The notes below the pieces were generated by a model, which saw only the letters and a program-made list of their open reading frames with translations, was not told the origin of the DNA and searched no databases. From positions 61,542,002 to 61,606,001 of the forward strand of contig NC_086037.1 in assembly GCF_036323735.1 (NCBI RefSeq): 64,000 bases of DNA. The letters run 5' to 3'. Position numbers and translations under genes: made by a program. Within the stretch, counting starts at the first letter, position 1, and the number at the start of each line of letters is the position of its first letter. This DNA is from Rattus norvegicus (Eukaryota; Chordata; Mammalia; Rodentia; Muridae). Below, one piece after another: positions 43,100-54,669 of the stretch.

Positions 43100-43770
43100 A
43101 ACTGCCCTACCTGGCTTTGTCCAGGATTTTAGAACAAACAAGAAAGGTACTTTTCAGACTTTGAAAAATAATTGCTTTTAGCGAAAGACCAAAATGCCTC
43201 CAGGGAACTCAAAGGAAAAAGCATCTCCTGGTACTTCAGTCTCTGTCATCTCCACTGAGTCACACTCCTTCCCTGTGTCCCTTTGGCTCCTCTCCTGAGA
43301 AGGACCTCAAACTAGAGCTGGTGCTTCTTTCTCTGCTGGTTGAGGCTCTCAAGTGATCGGGACTTGATCTTGCCTGTGATCGCAACACTTCTTCCCGTCC
43401 CCCCTCTCCCCACACACACTTCTGCCCCAGCTCCCAACTCCTCACACCTCCTGACAGCAGAGGTGTGGCCCCTGGTCTAGACGACCCCATCTCTTGACAC
43501 TTCACCTACCCGCACAGGTCACCAGCGTTATCTAGAGCTCGCTCCTTGCAAACGGAAGGACTGTCAATTCATCTTCTGCATGCTTATGTGTGCCCGCAAA
43601 CACATAAACAGGATTAGAAGAGTTGGCATGCCCACACCCCACGGGCGCCTTTTTATTCAGAGAGGAGCAATATGAGAAGCTGAACTCTATTCCTTGGGGT
43701 TTGACTAAATTGTTAATTAACATTTACACTCAGTGATCCCAGCTAACTTGAGACAATGCTACTACTATGA
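43100..43770. other. Intronic sequence, nothing recognised
   Basis: No repeat or exon recognised. Confidence 0.4.
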
Positions 43771-43775
43771 GGCAC

Positions 43776-43800
43776 GGGGGTGGGGTGGGGGGGGGGGGGA
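43776..43800 (+). repeat. G-run (G5, G4, G13)
   Basis: GGGGGTGGGGTGGGG extends into a further G run. It can form a G-quadruplex. Confidence 0.9.
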
Positions 43801-43984
43801 GATGGTCCTGATTCGATCATTACCTGTGTCATAGTGACCCCAGGATGACTGTCTCATTACAAACAATGACGTTGGAAGTGCCAGGAACTCTGTAAACCCT
43901 GACAAAGTGTTCAATCGAAAGTGTTCAATTGCATCCCTGTGCCCTGTCTTTCAACAGGGCGTTATTCTCAATATTTGACAAGTG

Positions 43985-44090
43985 GGGAGACCAGAGGCTC
44001 ACAGAGGATGGGTGACTCCTTTGCACCACATATCCGGAAGTTGATTACCCAAGATTTGAACTCAAAGTCACGGGACTCAATAGCTCAACT
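43985..44090 (-). mobile_element. MIR SINE relic
   Basis: GAGGCTCACAGAGGATGGGT, ATTACCCAAGATTTGAACTC and AAAGTCACGGGACTC resemble the reverse of MIR. Confidence 0.5.
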
Positions 44091-44450
44091 CCCTAGCTAT
44101 CTAGCCACACGCGACCTATATAGGAAGCCACCAGACAGGCACCCGCTCTGTGGATCGTCATTATGCAGGGAGAGAGGCATGAGAACGGGAAACCACTTCA
44201 CGGATATGGTTCACTGGATGGTCACTGTGAACAGAGACATACCTCATCCTGTAGGAAATCACACAGCATAGAGTGAGTGCCAGGGGAGGTGTAAGGGGGA
44301 ATGAGGAAAGTGCTGTGAAGAGGAAGGGAAGGCGGCTGGACAAAGGAAGAGAGGCAGAGCTGCCTGGGAAGAACAGCTGAGAAAGAGCTGGGCAAGGCTC
44401 AAGGATGCTAGAAGGAAGAGAGAATTTGGAACCATGCCCTGGCCACGAGG

Positions 44451-44530
44451 ACCACGCCCACGAGTGGCCACACCCACGAGTGACCACGCCCACGAGTGGT
44501 CACGCCCACGAGTGGCCACGCCCACTAGGG
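44451..44530. repeat. Five-unit 16-bp minisatellite with GT-box (CACGCCC) motif
   Basis: Five abutting 16-bp units: ACCACGCCCACGAGTG, GCCACACCCACGAGTG, ACCACGCCCACGAGTG, GTCACGCCCACGAGTG and GCCACGCCCACTAGGG. Each carries CACGCCC or CACACCC, the core bound by KLF-family zinc fingers, and most have two CpGs. Confidence 0.93.
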
Positions 44531-44599
44531 GGGCCACAACTCGTGCTTAGGGGCAAACACAGTAGGCGATGCCCAATATTTACTCAGCCAGCCATTATG

Positions 44600-44750
44600 T
44601 ACATGTTCCCTACACATTAACCCACTTCATCCTCAAAATGATGCAGTGAGGTTGTTTTATCTTCTCTTTGATAGAAGACAAAATGAGGCTCCCGGAGGTT
44701 TAAGGACCTACGCACGGGACCTCACCTCAGAGCTCAAAATGGCCCACAGT
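44600..44750 (-). mobile_element. MIR SINE relic
   Basis: ACACATTAACCCACTTCATC, CTCAAAATGATGCAGTGAGG, AGACAAAATGAGGCTCCCGG and CTCAGAGCTCAAAATGG follow the reverse of MIR through its 3' end. Confidence 0.7.
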
Positions 44751-44759
44751 ACCTCGGCT

Positions 44760-45400
44760 TCAGGCCCCGCCTTATCAATGACTGCCTTATATAGGCCCCT
44801 TACTGTGTGTCATGGGGCCAACCTGAGAAGGCCAACAGAGCGTCTGTACCCTCAGAGCCTTTCTCTTCACCCATGCTGAGGTTACCCGCACACCTGCGGC
44901 CCATTTACATGGTCGGATTACCCTCCCAATGACCACACTCCTGGGTTTCCCCGTGGCATGCTGGGTAGGCCCCTATCCCTAATCCTCAATCACTTGCCCT
45001 ATCCTTCCTTCAACCTTCTGCTCCCCAGGGAAGGCGGAAGAGAAAAACCACAATATCTGTGGGACCCGGGACTTTTCAGGCTCTTGAATGCAGTGCTTCT
45101 GAGCGCACAGGATTGGGAACTCCGGGCATTGGCCTCTGAGAACAAACAGGAAAAAAAGAAGCTCCCACCAACGGACATCACCAGAGTAGCCATTCCTAGA
45201 CACAAATATAACTCTTTCCCTTTCTCTCTTTTACATTTCTGTGTTTTTAGTTCACATTTAAATACGTTAGAGACCTTTAAGGCACTTTTAAACAAATGCT
45301 TTTGAAAGTCTCCCTTCCCCATCCCGAAAGCCCCCGCTGCCCTATTCCTCCCTTGGAGCCCTACCCCCTGGCTCTTTTCCTATGTCCACTCCCGCAATTA
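44760..45400. other. Intronic sequence, nothing recognised
   Basis: No recognised exon. The 115-codon open frame at 44958-45305 has no family resemblance and no supporting splice context. Confidence 0.4.
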
Positions 45401-45589
45401 CTCATCACCCTCTGTCTGTCTGCTTTCTAGACACATAGGCGTCCCCTAGATGTCTAGAAAGGTCTTACCTACCCCACACTTACCTACAAGCACACGTTAT
45501 GGGCAAGGCTACATCATAGGCGAGGGTTTTCACGGAAAATACACTGGTTTTGACTTTTTTTTCTAGTTACTAGTCACCTCGGCTTATTA

Positions 45590-45965
45590 TGATTTCCAAA
45601 TTCACCCCTTTTTCAGCAAAGTTCTTTGTCCTCCTTTACAGCTTCATGTTAGTCCATTATATATGCATACCAGATCTTCATTATCTATTCATCTGTTGGC
45701 GTACATCTAGCATGGTTCCATTCCCAATCTCTTAGGAACACAGCAGTAATAACACGGATGTGTAAGGGTCACTGTGGTAGGACGTGGAGTCCTCCGAGAA
45801 ACGCTTAGGCATGGCACAGATAGGTCACATGGTTGTTCTATCTTTCTTTTTCTTTTCTTTTCTTTATTTTTTGAGAACTCTACATACTGATTTCCATATG
45901 ATTCTAATAGTTCCCATTCCTGGCGGCAGCAATTTAAGGGGGCTCCTTTTTCTGGACATGGACCT
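45590..45965 (-). mobile_element. Ancient L1 ORF2 3'-region relic
   Basis: CTTCATTATCTATTCATCTG, GTTGGCGTACATCTAGCATG, TTGAGAACTCTACATACTGA and TTTCCATATGATTCTAATAG are the reverse of conserved L1 ORF2 sequence. CTTTTC repeats interrupt it. Confidence 0.7.
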
Positions 45966-46970
45966 CTCTTTTTGAATCCTGTCAATATCCTGGAACACTT
46001 CCCTTGGTGTGCAAATGCAACTGAATGAAAGAAAGACAGGCTAGGGAGAGTTCTGGAAGCAACTGCCCACTTTGGTGTGCGGGGTGTCCCCGTTAGAAAG
46101 GCAGGAAGAAGGGGGTTCTGCGAAGCAACACCACCCTGGGGACCCGGATGCCACATCAAGACACTTGACCCAGACTTGAATAAATCGAATGCACTTCTGG
46201 GTGATGTCTGACCTGGAGATTCCCTGGCAACCCGGTGACAAAGATCAAGACAGGGCTCTGATCCTCTGATGGGAACCCTGTCCCTATAGAAGCCTGACTC
46301 TCATCTGGAACACACAGCATTGTCGTAGGGACGTCTACAATATGAGCATGGCCACTGCCCAGAACTCTGCAGAAAGTCACACTAACGAGGCATCATGCTA
46401 TATGCTTTCAAAGACCGCAGGTGGAATTTTCCATTTCTGTAGAAAATAAGGTGTCTCTATGCACTAGAGACAGATGATCAGAAGAAACCGACAGACAGGG
46501 ACAGAGAGTGGCATGTAAGGAGCCCACCAGAGGAAGAGTGAGCCAGGAACCAGGAAAGTCCAGAATCAAGCTGGAGACCGAAGGGGGCCATCAGCCACTG
46601 CCTCATTCACTCCCCAGGATGGCAGGGAAAAGGCCACCGATTTTAAAGGAAATATCAGCGAAAATGAGAGTAGGGGTGAGAAGATATCACAGAGATCCAA
46701 CCAACATTATTGAAGGAAATGGGACAGAGATGTTCATCAAGACACAGCAGAGGAAAAAACAAAGCTCTCTGCCCTAAGTCTGCAAGTCCCGGAAAGCATT
46801 CATTGACGGTGAAGGGAGGGGCAGGAGGAAGAACACGAAGGTTCTGCTTCTCAACTTACAAAACATCTTCACTTCAGAAAGTTAAACCCCGTTCTGTCGC
46901 ACAACAGCCCTCCTCCATGCGGAAGAGCAATTTGGGAGACATTAAAACACAATAAATGAAGAAATTAATG
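45966..46970. other. Intronic sequence, nothing recognised
   Basis: About 1 kb without a recognised repeat or exon. Confidence 0.4.
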
Positions 46971-46971
46971 T

Positions 46972-47264
46972 TGTGCTGGGGAGACGGTTCCTTAGACAAG
47001 CATTTCTGGGGCAAAGTCAAGGATAGGTTTAGAGCCTTAGAACCCATATAGAGCCAAGGTTCCAGGTGTGGAGGAACACACCTGAACACCAGTTCTGTGA
47101 GGTAAAAAGAGAGGCAGAAGAATCTCAGGGTTTGCTGAAAGACCTTTCTAGCCAAAATGGCAAGCTCTGGATTTACTGAGAAACCCTGTCTCAAACAACA
47201 AGAGTAATGAGTGACAAAGACACCCAACAGTGACCGCTGACAGCCACACTCATGTGGCTTATAT

Positions 47265-47310
<46 letters not shown>
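46972..47310 (+). mobile_element. B4A-type SINE with (CA)n tail
   Basis: TGTGCTGGGGAGACGGTTCC head, GAGCCTTAGAACCCATATAG, CCAGGTGTGGAGGAACACAC, AGAGAGGCAGAAGAATCTCA, GAGAAACCCTGTCTCAAAC and GACACCCAACAG, then a pure CA run at 47270-47308. Confidence 0.75.
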
Positions 47311-47311
<1 letters not shown>

Positions 47312-47489
47312 GGGGCCAAACGCTGAACTGTCCACAACTACCTACTGGTTAAGTAGTCTTCTGAGGCAGAGGAGGATCTTGTCTCATGTTTTAGGGACCA
47401 TAACACAAATTACCCACTTTCAAAAACATGGCTCAAATACATGCTTCAAAAACTGATTTGCGGCCTAAATCTTTTAACTTAAAAGGCTT

Positions 47490-47604
47490 GGGGGTGGGGG
47501 AATGGGGAGCAGCAAGACCAAGTTATATGACTTGAGTTCAATCCCTGGAACTCACATGGCGAAGGAGAGAACTGACTCCTGTAAGTTGTCCTCTGATCCC
47601 CATG

Positions 47605-47647
<43 letters not shown>

Positions 47648-47648
47648 A
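47490..47648 (+). mobile_element. B3 SINE with (CA)n tail
   Basis: GACTTGAGTTCAATCCCTGG, GGCGAAGGAGAGAACTGACT and TAAGTTGTCCTCTGATCCCC are B3; CA repeats run at 47607-47645. Confidence 0.85.
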
Positions 47649-47724
47649 CTCACATGCATGCACACACAAACAAATATACATTTAAACTCAAGAAGGCAGA
47701 ATAAGGAGGTGTCCCCAGATGCTT

Positions 47725-48645
47725 TCTCTTGCTGGGATAAACACCATGATCAAAATCAACTTTGAGGAAGAAAGGCCTTCCTTTACCTTACCACTGCCGG
47801 GTCACAACCCACGGTAAAAGTGCTGGGCTTTTCCATGCCTTCCTTTGCCTTGAAATAACGCCAGGCATGGACAGCTGATCCGTTTATTGATGAGCTTCTT
47901 GTATGATATCTGGGCAGGCTTCTCATCCATTCTAACTCTACTACAGTGGCCTGGCCTACTTCCCAGCCATGTGGTCCTTTCCCTGCCACGTTAGTCTCAT
48001 CTTGGAGGCTCCTACTCCATCTGTCTCCTCCTGGTGACGATCTCATTCACCTCACAACACATCCCCCTCACTGTCCGGTCCTCACCAAGGACCCTTTACC
48101 TGGGATCGGAAGTCCTGACTCCTCTCCTGCTCAGCTATTGGCTGAGCAGCTCTTTATTAACCAATCTGAAGGAATGAAAAACAAATTTTTACACAACACT
48201 GAGGCAGGAAATGCTTGCAATGTCAACAAGATCTGGACTGCAACCAGATTTCTGGACACAGTAATCAGCACCTGAATACACTGTGCCCAAAACCAACCCC
48301 CAACAAACTCCAGAGGGAAGGCAGGGCTCTGAACCTGGAGGCAGGAACTGAAAGTCATAGAGGAACTCTGCTCACTGGATGGCTAAACCCCCAACTCCGC
48401 TATCCTACCCCCTACCTGATACCCTACTCCCATCCCACACTCACCCCTTTGGCTTACTCCGCCTGCTTCCTTATACCCAGGACCACCTGCCCAGAGATGA
48501 CACTTCTCATATTGGGCCAGACTCATTCGGATCAATCATTAATAAAGAAAATGCCCCCATAGACTTTCCCACAGGGAATCTGCTGGAGACAATTTCTCAA
48601 CTTGGGGTTCCCCCTTCCCATGAGGCTCTAGTTTTTGTTAGGTGG
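47725..48645 (+). mobile_element. LTR-like rodent repeat (AAAAAGCAACT family) split by a ~530-bp insert
   Basis: The left part is TCTTGCTGGGATAAACACCA through GAAGAAAGG near 47776. The right part resumes near 48315 with GAAGGCAGGGCTCTGAACCT, GGAGGCAGGAACTG, TACCCAGGACCACCTGCCCA and TCTCAACTTGGGGTTCCC. The missing middle fits the position of the insert. Confidence 0.65.
47778..48312. mobile_element. Unclassified ~530-bp insertion within an LTR-like repeat
   Basis: A block with landmarks GTTTATTGATGAGCTTCTTG, CAGTGGCCTGGCCTACTTCC, TATTGGCTGAGCAGCTCTTT and AGGAAATGCTTGCAATGTC. It does not belong to the host repeat. It contains a TGCC...CCAACA span (about 47793-48305) with LTR-like ends, but I see no clear target duplication. 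It looks like a rodent interspersed repeat. Confidence 0.45.
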
Positions 48646-48849
48646 ACGGACACTCAACAGCACAGGAGACACACACACACATATATGTGGGCTGAGGAAA
48701 AACAGTGAGACTAAGTGAGAATCTAGAGTTCAGTCTGACACGTCCAGAGGATGAGAGAATCAAAAGCAAACATGAGGTGCTTAACCAACAAGGCACAAAC
48801 AGAGAGCATGAGTGGAATGCGAGTTTAAAAGCATTTCAGGTAACAATTA

Positions 48850-49092
48850 CAGAAAGCACGAGATTAGAGGCTGTGGTCACGGCTCCCTCAGTAAAATGCA
48901 GACACAAACCCTGGGACAGTGGCATGCTCTTGCACTCTCAAGCACCCAGAGAGGCTTTCATGCTCCTGGGCAAGTGGCAAGAGGGGGACGCCCTGGGTCT
49001 CAGTGGCCAGCGAGCCTTGCCAAATCGCCATGTCCCTGTCTCAAAAATAGAGTAATAGACTGGGAAAGACATATCCAACAGTGATATATGGC
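48850..49092 (+). mobile_element. B4A-like SINE, diverged
   Basis: CTGGGACAGTGGCATGCTCT, CCAGCGAGCCTTGCCAAATC, CCATGTCCCTGTCTCAAAAA and ATATCCAACAGTGATATATG follow the right half of B4A. Confidence 0.55.
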
Positions 49093-49346
49093 TGACACAC
49101 ACACGCACATGCCTATGTGTGCATGCATGCAAAGAGATACATGGGTACATATATGCATACATGTAACCATATAAACCATGCATCTACACTCAAATATATA
49201 ATCATACAAAGATGAATACATATTTGAACACATACTTGCTCATATATACATACATGCATACATACATGCAAACATATACATATATGCATACATACATATA
49301 TACACATGCATGCATGCATACATATATACATACACACACACACAGG
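49093..49346. repeat. (ACAT)/(ATAC)/(CA) compound microsatellite
   Basis: CACACACACGCACATG, then alternating ACATACATGC and ATATATACAT to a final CACACACACACA. Confidence 0.93.
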
Positions 49347-49431
49347 GAAGGTGGTTTTACATGGAGAAGAGTGAAGGATAGGTGTCTAACTTTTGCATCC
49401 TGTCACTGGAGAATGGCCTCCCACAGTTCCC

Positions 49432-49515
49432 AAGCTGGGAATATAGCTCAGGGAAAGAGAGCTTGTCTAGCTTCTTCAAGGCCCTGGGGTTCCATCTAAG
49501 AAGGGTGTTTACATA
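49432..49515 (+). mobile_element. ID SINE, diverged
   Basis: AGCTGGGAATATAGCTCAGG, GAGAGCTTGTCTAGCTTCTT and CAAGGCCCTGGGGTTCCATC match the ID head and box B region. Confidence 0.75.
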
Positions 49516-49519
49516 TATT

Positions 49520-50125
49520 TTGAAAAAGAAAAGAGGTCGCTGCCTTCAGGGAAAGCAGATAACATCCATGAGAGGATGTGAATAGTCATGGCATTTTTCC
49601 TTGCCGCAGACAGAAAACGGAGCCAGGAAATACTTTCAAAAGTGAATAAGCTGTATTATATCCACACAAGAGACACTTGGCAAAGGGCAGAACAGCGAGA
49701 AGTGCAGCCGCTAAGAGCACGTGCACAGGCGCGATGCTGATTCCAAGCATCTGGGAGATCCTGTACCCAGCAACATGCAGGCCCGGGATCAAAGTCCCAC
49801 GGAGGACGGAGTGAGTGGGGCAGGTAGCACAGCTGCAGGCTTGAGACAGTGACGGGAGCCACCAGCAAAGTTTCTGAGACGTAGAAACATTCTCCGACTT
49901 AACCACAGTTGTGAAACAGACATCTGTCAAAAGTCACTCCGACACTTAAAGTGGACAAGTTTACTGAAAGTAAAGGCCCACGGATGTTAGAGAAGAAAAT
50001 GAGCATTTTTAAGTCAAACACACAGGTGAAAGAAGGGCCCTGGTATAAAAGCAGCTTTAAAAACAGAATTAAGCATGAAGAATGAAGGGAGAGAGAAAAA
50101 CAGAAAAGGAAATATAATACACACC
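49520..50125. other. Intronic sequence, nothing recognised
   Basis: No repeat or exon recognised with confidence. Confidence 0.4.
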
Positions 50126-50129
50126 GGAA

Positions 50130-50595
50130 ATCAATCAAACCTGTGTGCAAACACTTACAGTGGCGTTGTTTATAACCGCGCCAATCTCGAATTAATAGCA
50201 ATCCTGCAGCAAGGAAGCAGATAAACAAACTGAAAGGAATCTGCAGAACCGACTCCTGCTCAGACATGACAGGGAGAGCGAGTGGCCGGCTCGCACACAG
50301 CGACCAGCATGGATCTGAAAGTCGTCCTGCACAGTGGCAGGAGACAGACTCAAAGGCTGTGGCTGCCACACAGCTCCATTTGTATGGTACCCCGGAAAAG
50401 CTACAACCACAGAGATGGGCAGATCTGTGGGTGTCAGAAGCCACTTCAGGGGGGGGGGTATGATTGCACAAGGCTACACGGGGGACTTTTATGGGCTGCA
50501 ACTGCCTGACATGATGAGGCATGAGTGTGTGACTCTACACAGGTGTCAAAGTCTACTGAACTATATATAGACCACAGTGACCTTTAATATACATA
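50130..50595 (+). mobile_element. Ancient L1 3'-end relic
   Basis: TGTTTATAACCGCGCCAATC, GCAGATAAACAAACTG, GCTCCATTTGTATGGTACCC and GATGGGCAGATCTGTGGGTG follow the end of L1 ORF2 and the 3' UTR of old mammalian L1 families. A G10 run follows. Confidence 0.65.
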
Positions 50596-50629
50596 CATAT
50601 TCTGGAAGAAGAAAAAAAAAACAGCTGGG

Positions 50630-50865
50630 GGTGGGCTGTGAAGAGAACTCAATGAAATACTTGTCACACAAGTTTAAGGACCTGGCCCTGAATTCCCAGA
50701 ATTCACATAAAGCCATATACAATGAGCAGGGGTGGTGGAGACAGGAGGATCCCTAGGGCTTGGTGGGTTCACTGAGAGGTCCTGTCTCAAAAAAATAATG
50801 AGGAACTTGATTGAGGAGGACACCCGACTTTGAGCTCTGCCCTCCAAACACACAAAGCTGCCAAA
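50630..50865 (+). mobile_element. B4A-type SINE
   Basis: GGTGGGCTGTGAAGAGAACT, GACCTGGCCCTGAATTCCCA, GGTGGAGACAGGAGGATCCC, AGGTCCTGTCTCAAAAAAAT and GGAGGACACCCGACTTTGAG, in B4A order. Confidence 0.75.
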
Positions 50866-51089
50866 ATGCTAAGGGGACCTAGGATGGGATGACAGTTGTG
50901 AGGACACAGAGGTACGACAAAGTCTGAATGTAGGGGGTGGGGAATGGAGCTGCCCACTTAACTTCGGGGGATGAAAAAGCATTTTAACTAGATAAAATAC
51001 AAGCAACTATCACAAAGAATTCGGCAAACACCAGACTGTAGTGGATAAATTTGCTTTTCATAAAGATAAAAAAACACAAAAAGCAGACT

Positions 51090-51190
51090 TGGATACATAC
51101 ACATATACATATACATATACACATGCATATATAGACATATACACATACATACACACATGTGCATGTATACACATATGTACACACACATTA
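51090..51190. repeat. (ACATAT)/(ACACAT) microsatellite
   Basis: ATACACATATACATATACAT extends to ACATATGTACACACAC. Confidence 0.92.
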
Positions 51191-51312
51191 GGCTTGAACA
51201 AATAACTGGAAAACTGTAGGCTTCCCCACTGGAGATGAAGTTACATGTAAGTTAAGATGACCCTTTGATAGGATTCAGAGTCCAAAACATTAGTGTGAAC
51301 TCTCGTTTATCA

Positions 51313-51324
51313 CACACATACACA

Positions 51325-51363
<39 letters not shown>
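51313..51363. repeat. (AC)n microsatellite
   Basis: ACACACATACACAGACACAC, then an unbroken AC run to 51361. Confidence 0.95.
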
Positions 51364-51364
<1 letters not shown>

Positions 51365-51754
51365 TAACACAGAAATATGCTCACAAGGGTCATAGGTTGG
51401 TGCACACACATAAAAGTATCTCCTATACCCACAGTCTGAGAATGGCTAGAAGCAGACACCTGGCAGCCATGAACACACTTCGCTCATTCATGATTCTCCA
51501 ACAGAAGGAACCAGGGTCCCCAGAAAATCCTTAGACAGATGTGCACCAAGTGAACCCAGAGGATCTCGCAACCCCACAATGATGAGGGCATGGAAAAATG
51601 ACTCAACTGAAGGACCTGTCCATGACCAGAGCTGAGACACTTTCAAGGACCACATCTGCAGGTGATGTATTATGACCTCAAAATGAAATAAATATCCCTA
51701 GACTGGCTAGCACAAATTAATTAAGTGGTCTGTACCTGGCAGAGCACGCCCAGA

Positions 51755-51900
51755 TATGGCTCAATGCTGGTTTAGGAAAATAAAGTTTTATTGGCATGCA
51801 CCCTCGCCCTTTCCTATATGTTATATCTGTGGTCCACACTGCAGGCACAGAAGTGGCCTTGTGACAGAGTGAACAGCATGAAAGCCAAAACCACGTGCTG
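51755..51900 (+). mobile_element. MER-type DNA transposon relic (probably hAT)
   Basis: AGGAAAATAAAGTTTTATTG, GTGGTCCACACTGCAGGCAC and TTGTGACAGAGTGAACAGCA with ATGAAAGCC resemble the end of a common mammalian MER element (AAATAAAGTTTTATTGGAAC type). Confidence 0.55.
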
Positions 51901-51984
51901 CCCCATCATAGAAAGGTCTAGAATGAACAAGCAAAGTGACGGAAGGAATTTGAGGATAATGCTAAATAATAAACATTAAAAAAA

Positions 51985-52103
51985 CAAAAAGGTCAGAGAG
52001 AGAGCTCAGCCAGTTAGAGTTTGTCGCACAAACCTGGAGATGTGAGTTTGATTTCTAACATCCATGTAGAGGAAGGAGAGAGCCACATGTGCACATATAC
52101 ACA

Positions 52104-52141
<38 letters not shown>

Positions 52142-52300
52142 ATGCACTCTCACACCCTTAATAGACACACACACCATGCACACAGACACACATGTGCACA
52201 CTCACACATACACGCTCCCACACACATGCCATGCACACACACATAGATACCACGAACTCACACGCTTGCATACCATGCATGCTCACAAACACAGTAACAG
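51985..52300 (+). mobile_element. B4/B3-like SINE with expanded CA tail
   Basis: GTCAGAGAGAGAGCTCAGCC head, GAGATGTGAGTTTGATTTCT and GTAGAGGAAGGAGAGAGCC, followed by pure CA (about 52102-52138) and degenerate CACATG/CACACT repeats to about 52290. Confidence 0.65.
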
Positions 52301-52594
52301 TTCTAAAATGTCCTTAACAGAGGGAACGAGAAAAAGGTACTCACCAAGAGACAAGAATGCTGCTAACCTTTAAAGCAATATGTTTAATTCCTGTGGTGGT
52401 TTCCACATCATTCAGGAAGAGGGGCACAATTCCTCTCTCTCTGAGTGGCAAGACCTACACGGCAAAGCTGAGGACTTGTGGGAAATACTGGGAAACGAAG
52501 CGGGTGAACCACGAGATTCTACTCAGTGATCTCTCCGAAGCTCACATGAATGGGGGTGAGCCCAGGGTGCTTCTGGGTGAAAATTCTTTCTGTA

Positions 52595-52870
52595 TTAACA
52601 CTGCCAGTTTGCAACAAATTGATCAATAAATATAATGCAATTACAGTCAGAATCCCAATGAGTCCGTTTCTAGTGCGCTACAGAATGAGTCTCGGGGAAC
52701 CACTGGGAGAATTAAACAAAGACAGACAAGAAGTCTTTAAAAAGGCATAGCAGGAAGCATTTCCCCAATTACATAATTAAATGCGATTGTAAAAGCCACT
52801 GGCATCGTGAGTGTAGCACCAGGGCAGGACAAATAAATGAATGGAGAAAGAATGCAAGCCTGGGAACTTC
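52595..52870 (+). mobile_element. Ancient L1 ORF2 relic
   Basis: AAATATAATGCAATTACAGT with CAGAATCCCAATGAG matches the L1 ORF2 FNAIPIKIP stretch. AAAGCCACTGGCATCGTGAG and ACAAATAAATGAATGGAG match the downstream TAWYWYRDRQIDQWNR region. Many stops and indels. Confidence 0.65.
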
Positions 52871-53049
52871 CCTGAGAGTATTAGGGGATGTGACTCATAG
52901 GAGGATCCCTGGCAGACGGACAGAAGGACTTGGTAAGGGGCATATCAATGAATCAATGAAGTAGAGGGGAAGGCCCCTCAATTCACAATGGAGGGAAAGG
53001 TGTAGGCTTTTAACTCCAGGTGATTTCAACAAACACACCCAACTCTGTG

Positions 53050-53105
53050 TGTGTCCCTCTCTGTGTCCTCTCCCTGTCTCTGTCTCTCTGTCTCTATCTC
53101 ATACC

Positions 53106-53143
<38 letters not shown>
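53050..53143. repeat. (CTCTGT)n and (CA)n microsatellites
   Basis: GTCTCTGTCTCTCTGTCTCT followed by a CA run at 53105-53142. Confidence 0.95.
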
Positions 53144-53144
<1 letters not shown>

Positions 53145-53149
53145 TCAAC

Positions 53150-53660
53150 ACTATGTTCTTCATGGTGAATGGACACCTATACCCCTCGGTAATTCCATTT
53201 CACACTGCCCTCCCACCAGGGGATGAACTGTATTTTCCAGTCCTTGAATGCAGACCGTTCTTGTGGCTTGCTCTAACAAACAACGTGGTGTCATACGGTG
53301 TCAAAACTGGACAGACCCAGCCCCGTGGCAGCTTCTGTTCTTAACTCCTCGTGCCGAACTAAGACCGCCATTGTCGGATGCCATTCTGGCAGAGGACATG
53401 GAAATCCCAACCAACGGCCCGTAGAGCATGCTATTGGAACGTCCATCCTTGTTGCCAGAGTAGGTCCAGATCAAGACGTGAGGGAAACCCGTCAGCCCAT
53501 ATCAAATCATAAGAGATGATCATCTGGTATTGTCTTGAGGCCATAAACCTGTCACTGATGCACTGTGCTATAAAATTTAAATATAGAACGAAGCCACTTA
53601 TGTTGAAGGCAAACACATATATACTCTACAGAAAAAGATAAGGAATGATTAACCAGAATA
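53150..53660. other. Intronic sequence, nothing recognised
   Basis: No recognised repeat or exon. A short CA run follows at 53670-53700. Confidence 0.4.
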
Positions 53661-53909
53661 TAAAATTATCACACACACGAACACACACACACACACACCA
53701 ATAATAAAATCACTTTAAAGACACAGATCAGGTCTACCTATTGGTTGCCCCACAGCAGTGTCTACAGACTGTCCTGATAGCATTGAATGTTTTGTAAAAA
53801 TCACATTTTTTTTCCCTCAACACTTTCACAAGATCATGGGTTCGAAACCTAGAAGGTGAAGTCCGATCCTCTCAAAGTGAGAGAATTAAGGGCTGCAGTC
53901 TGGGAACAA

Positions 53910-54065
53910 ACTCGCCTGCGCCTGAATCCAAGTTCTATGACTACGATGTGTAAAGAACAAGACGATCCATTTCATTCATCCCTGAGCTTCAATCCTCCCA
54001 TCTGGAGCCTGGGACCACCATCCAGGTTATTGCTTATTTCAGGGATCAAATGCAATGGGGAGAAT
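53910..54065 (+). mobile_element. MIR SINE
   Basis: GCGCCTGAATCCAAGTTCTA, CCTGAGCTTCAATCCTCCCA, TCTGGAGCCTGGGACCACCA and CAGGGATCAAATGCAATG follow MIR from its middle to 3' end. Confidence 0.6.
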
Positions 54066-54254
54066 TTGCAATTGAGTCTGGGATGTTTAACCTCGATTAT
54101 ACAACCTATCCAGACATGACAGGCAGCTCTCGAGGAAGACATCTGTGTGTGTGTGGGTAAGAGTAATCACTGGAAAACGCTGCACCATGTGCAAAAAACG
54201 TAAGGAATGGGGTGCAGTAAGGGGGCGTCTGGAATGAGGGAGACAGCAAGAACA

Positions 54255-54662
54255 CTGCACTCGCTGGTTTTGTGTGTCAACTTGACACAGCTGGAGTTAT
54301 CACAGAGAAAGGAGCCTCCCTTGAGGAAATGCCTCCAAGAGATCTGGCTGTAAGACATTTTCTCAATTAGTGATCAAGGGTGGGAGGGCCATTGTGGGTG
54401 GGACCATCCCTGGTAGCTGGGCTGGTAGTCCTGGGTTCTATAAGAAAGCAAGATGAGCAAACCAGGGGAAGCAAGTAAGTAACATCCCTCCATGGCCTCT
54501 GCATCAGCTCCTGCCTCCGAGTTCCTGCCCTGTGTGAATTCCTGCCCTGACTTCCTGTGGTGATGGACAGCAATGTGGAAGTGTAAGCTGAATAAACCCT
54601 TTCCTCCCCAACTTGCTTCTTGGTCGTGATGTTTGTGCAGGAATAGAAACCCTGACTGGGAC
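54255..54662 (-). mobile_element. LTR-like rodent repeat (AAAAAGCAACT family)
   Basis: Reverse orientation: GTGTGTCAACTTGACACAGC, GGAGGGCCATTGTGGGTGGG, CTGGTAGTCCTGGGTTCTAT, GCATCAGCTCCTGCCTCCGA and CCAACTTGCTTCTTGGTCGT to AGAAACCCTGACTGGG. Confidence 0.82.
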
Positions 54663-54669
54663 AAACGCA

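Noticed and set aside
44451..44530. CpG-island promoter for a Cdyl2 alternative first exon
   Set aside because: Only about nine CpGs over 80 bp in a tandem repeat, with no island around it and no initiator or coding segment downstream on the minus strand.
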